Assembly (NCBI GenBank): GCA_029861425.1
Contig: JAOTZH010000022.1
Location: 1 to 32,665 of the forward strand
DNA: 32,665 nt
DNA from: Gemmatimonadota bacterium
Lineage (GTDB): Bacteria > Gemmatimonadota > Gemmatimonadetes > Palauibacterales > Palauibacteraceae
Reading direction: 5' to 3'
A program made the translations under genes and the position numbers. Below are positions 30,690-32,665 of the stretch, in pieces. Every line of letters begins with the position of its first letter. Within the stretch, counting starts at the first letter, position 1. The notes under the pieces are model-generated. The model had not been told where the DNA came from, searched no databases, and saw nothing but the letters and a program-made list of their open reading frames with translations.

Positions 30690-30986
30690 GTGACCGAGCC
30701 GACGAACGACACCGAAGCCATACAGGCCGCCATCCGCCGTCTGAACGAGCGTGCCTGGGGCATCAGCACGGGGCTCGTGCTCGGGCTCGGGCTGCTGGTC
30801 GCGACCCTCTTCCTCGTCATCAAGGGCGGCGCCAACGTGGGCCAGCACCTCAACCTGCTGGGCAACTACCTTCCCGGCTATCGGGTCACGTTTCTGGGCG
30901 CGTTCATCGGCTTCGTGTACGCCTTCGTGCTGGGATACGGCGCCGGGCGTGTCGTGGGCACCGTCTACAATCGGATGGTGCGGTAG
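30690..30986 (+). CDS. Small two-helix membrane protein B (paralogue of the previous gene)
   Basis: The protein has 98 residues from a GTG at 30690, with AGGAG about 9 nt upstream. Helices lie at about 25-45 and 68-90. The loop and second helix LLGNYLPGYRVTFLGAFIGF share the pattern L-G-x-Y-x-x-G-Y-x-V-x-x-x-G-A-F-I-G-F, then xAFV, with protein A, at identical spacing. It is therefore a tandem duplicate that lost the long C-terminal tail. Family and function are unknown. Confidence 0.75.
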   Translation: MTEPTNDTEAIQAAIRRLNERAWGISTGLVLGLGLLVATLFLVIKGGANVGQHLNLLGNYLPGYRVTFLGAFIGFVYAFVLGYGAGRVVGTVYNRMVR

Positions 30987-30994
30987 GGTCGTCC

Positions 30995-31405
30995 GTGACA
31001 GCGGAATGCGATCGTTTCGGACGCTACCTGAGCGGCGTCCAGCCGGGCGACTATGTTCGCGGACGATACGTCGACGCTCTCGAGCGCTTCCCCGAGCGGT
31101 TCTCGCCGGCGGATCGTCTGGATCGTCTCCTGTTCTCGATGAGCTCCTGGCCAATGCCGCTGCGCGCAGTCGACATGACGGCGCGCGTGCTCTCGCCGGC
31201 GTCCGCGGTACGGAAACGGCTCGTCCTCATGACCGCGCTGCTCGAAAACGCGCCTGACACGTTCGAGCTATACGAGCGACCGAGCGCAGGCGGGGCCGCG
31301 TTCTTCTTCGGGCTCGCGACGCGAGGCGTTGTCAGCATTTCGGCGCTGCTGCTGGGGCTCGTGGTTTCCGGCCTCGCGTACCCGCTCGGTGTGGGACGCG
31401 ACTGA
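30995..31405 (+). CDS. Small protein with C-terminal membrane helix, possible GMC-oxidoreductase partner
   Basis: The protein has 136 residues from a GTG at 30995, with TAGGGT just upstream. The soluble N-terminal part is helical and basic/acidic mixed (RYVDALERFPERFSPADRLD, RKRLVLMTALLEN). One hydrophobic helix sits at about 109-130 (RGVVSISALLLGLVVSGLAY). It ends 2 bp before the GMC oxidoreductase start, so the two should be made together. GMC enzymes of bacteria often have a small membrane-associated subunit encoded alongside; that parallel is inference, as I see no sequence match to a gluconate dehydrogenase small subunit. Confidence 0.7.
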   Translation: MTAECDRFGRYLSGVQPGDYVRGRYVDALERFPERFSPADRLDRLLFSMSSWPMPLRAVDMTARVLSPASAVRKRLVLMTALLENAPDTFELYERPSAGGAAFFFGLATRGVVSISALLLGLVVSGLAYPLGVGRD

Positions 31406-31407
31406 TC

Positions 31408-32665
31408 ATGAAATCGGTCACGGTAGTGGGGTCGGGACCCAGCGGAGTGCACTTCGCCCTCGGGCTGCTGAAGAGGGGACTCGCCGTACACCTCATCGAT
31501 GCGGGCCTCGAAGGCGCTCGGGCGGTCGCGCGGGACGCGACGGCGAGCGGGCTCAAGAGCGTCCTCGAGGACCCGATCGATTATTTCCTCGGCCGAGACC
31601 TCTACGGGCTGGCGCTTCCGGGCGCGGACGGAGAGCTCTACGGGTTCCCGCCCCAGAAGCAGTTCGTGTTCGAACGCCCCGAGGGCCTCGAGGAGACGTC
31701 CCGAGGGTTCGAGCCGCTGAGCTCCTGGGCAGCCGGCGGCCTGGCGCGCGCGTGGACCGCCGGGGTCTATCCGTTTACGGAGGAAGAGCTCGCCGAGTTC
31801 ACCTTCGGGTTTCAGGATCTGCTTCCGCACTACGAGGAGGTCGCCGATCGGATCGGGGTGATCGGTGAACACGACGACCTCTCGAGCTTCATGCCGTGGC
31901 ATGCGGGCATCGACGCGCCGCTTCGGCTCGACGCCACCTCCGCATCGCTCCTCGGGAGATACGCGAAGGCACGGACGCGTCTGCGGACGAAGCTCGGCTG
32001 CCACGTCGGACGGTCGCGGCTCGCCGTGCTGTCGCGCGATCGGCTCGATCGGCAGGGCTGCGGCTACCTTAACCGGTGCCTCTGGGGCTGTCCGGTCGGC
32101 GCCCTCTACACCCCCGACATGACGCTCGAACAATGCAGACGATACGACGGATTCACGTACGAGCCGGGCCTTCTCGCCGAAGCGTTCGATCTCGACGAAA
32201 ACCGCCGGGCGACCCGACTGCGGGTGAGACGCCTCGACGGTGGTGGGGAGGAGCACCGCCCGGTCGAGGAGCTGGCTCTGGCCACCGGAACGCTGTCGAC
32301 CGCTCGCCTCTTCCTGACCTCATGGCTCGAGGCGACGGGTGAGCGTCCGGCGCTCGAGGGTCTGATGGACAATCGTCAGGTTCTGGTTCCGTTCGTGCAC
32401 CTGCCGCGGGTCGGGCGCCGGTTCGAGGATTCCGCCTATCAGTATCATCAGCTGTCGATGGGCCTCCCCGGCGACGCGCCCGAGGAGTACGTCCACGGGC
32501 AGATCACCACGCTCACGAGTGCTCAGGCGCACCCGATCATGGAGACGATGCCCTTCGACCTCCGAACTGCCGGCTACGTCTTCCGGAACGCGCGCGCGGC
32601 GCTGGGTCTCGTGAACCTGAATTTCCACGATCGGCGGCGTGAGACGTGCAAGGTATCGATCGACC
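31408..32665 (+). CDS. GMC-type FAD oxidoreductase, 3' part missing (window edge)
   Basis: The frame is open to the right edge, with about 419 residues visible from the ATG at 31408. VTVVGSGPSGVHFALGL gives the FAD motif GSGPSG (8-13). SSWAAGGLARAWTAGVYPF matches the second GMC signature region. CGYLNRCLWGCPVGALYTP is the cysteine-rich segment common in bacterial GMC oxidoreductases. LALATGTLSTARLFLTS is the typical NAD/FAD-adjacent strand and helix. The C-terminal catalytic His/Asn region lies outside the window. It would oxidise an alcohol group, perhaps on a sugar or glycolipid made by this cluster. Confidence 0.85.
   Translation, partial: MKSVTVVGSGPSGVHFALGLLKRGLAVHLIDAGLEGARAVARDATASGLKSVLEDPIDYFLGRDLYGLALPGADGELYGFPPQKQFVFERPEGLEETSRGFEPLSSWAAGGLARAWTAGVYPFTEEELAEFTFGFQDLLPHYEEVADRIGVIGEHDDLSSFMPWHAGIDAPLRLDATSASLLGRYAKARTRLRTKLGCHVGRSRLAVLSRDRLDRQGCGYLNRCLWGCPVGALYTPDMTLEQCRRYDGFTYEPGLLAEAFDLDENRRATRLRVRRLDGGGEEHRPVEELALATGTLSTARLFLTSWLEATGERPALEGLMDNRQVLVPFVHLPRVGRRFEDSAYQYHQLSMGLPGDAPEEYVHGQITTLTSAQAHPIMETMPFDLRTAGYVFRNARAALGLVNLNFHDRRRETCKVSID

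Noticed and set aside
1-32665. CRISPR arrays, insertion sequences or tandem repeats
   Set aside because: I saw no regularly spaced repeats, transposase motifs or long terminal inverted repeats anywhere in the window.

Overview
The window is G+C-rich throughout (about two-thirds by eye). It uses many GTG and TTG starts and has tightly packed genes with 1-17 nt overlaps. There is no phage, transposon or CRISPR. The short lipoproteins with a lipobox followed by a Ser/Thr/Gly/Pro stretch, the S9 peptidase, the PQQ dehydrogenase and the GcvT-like/FAD oxidoreductase operon suggest a Gram-negative, aerobic heterotroph. Gemmatimonadota is my best guess, with moderate to low confidence. No taxonomic marker gene is present.

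Left part (1-9817). A minus-strand operon encodes a GcvT-family one-carbon transferase and two paralogous NAD(P)/FAD oxidoreductases, with ATGA/GTGA overlaps; the last one runs off the left edge. Just upstream on the same strand is an exported PQQ-dependent dehydrogenase. Then come a small lipoprotein (+), a secreted unknown (-), an S9 prolyl-oligopeptidase-family peptidase (+), and two small membrane proteins (-).

Middle part (9818-14265). A divergent intergenic region carries two strong inverted repeats. It precedes a bifunctional class II aldolase/short-chain dehydrogenase (+), which converges on a translationally coupled pair (-): a nucleoside phosphorylase and an MTA/SAH-deaminase-type amidohydrolase. 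Together these could salvage 5'-modified nucleosides.

Middle part (14265-18715). This is the most unusual locus: two tandem minus-strand paralogues. Each has a cytoplasmic JAB/MPN (JAMM) domain, a long charged linker, one transmembrane helix and a small periplasmic helical domain with two cysteines. One has a complete JAMM zinc motif (E, HxH, x7, S, xx, D). In the other, four of those five positions have changed. This resembles the MPN+/MPN- pairs of eukaryotic proteasome-lid and COP9 complexes, but here it is membrane-anchored and bacterial. A tRNA-Arg(CCT) follows.

Right part (19002-32665). An MFS transporter (-), a truncated M20 peptidase remnant, a Tat/lipoprotein-type esterase and an M23 peptidase lipoprotein lead into a long plus-strand surface-glycan cluster. 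The cluster holds a UDP-galactopyranose-mutase-like flavoprotein, two GT4 glycosyltransferases, an NAD-dependent sugar epimerase/dehydratase, a polysaccharide deacetylase and a membrane GT2 glycosyltransferase. It continues with two paralogous two-helix membrane proteins, a small one-helix protein and a GMC-type oxidoreductase cut by the right edge. The spacing suggests one operon that builds, modifies and possibly oxidises an extracellular glycan or glycolipid.
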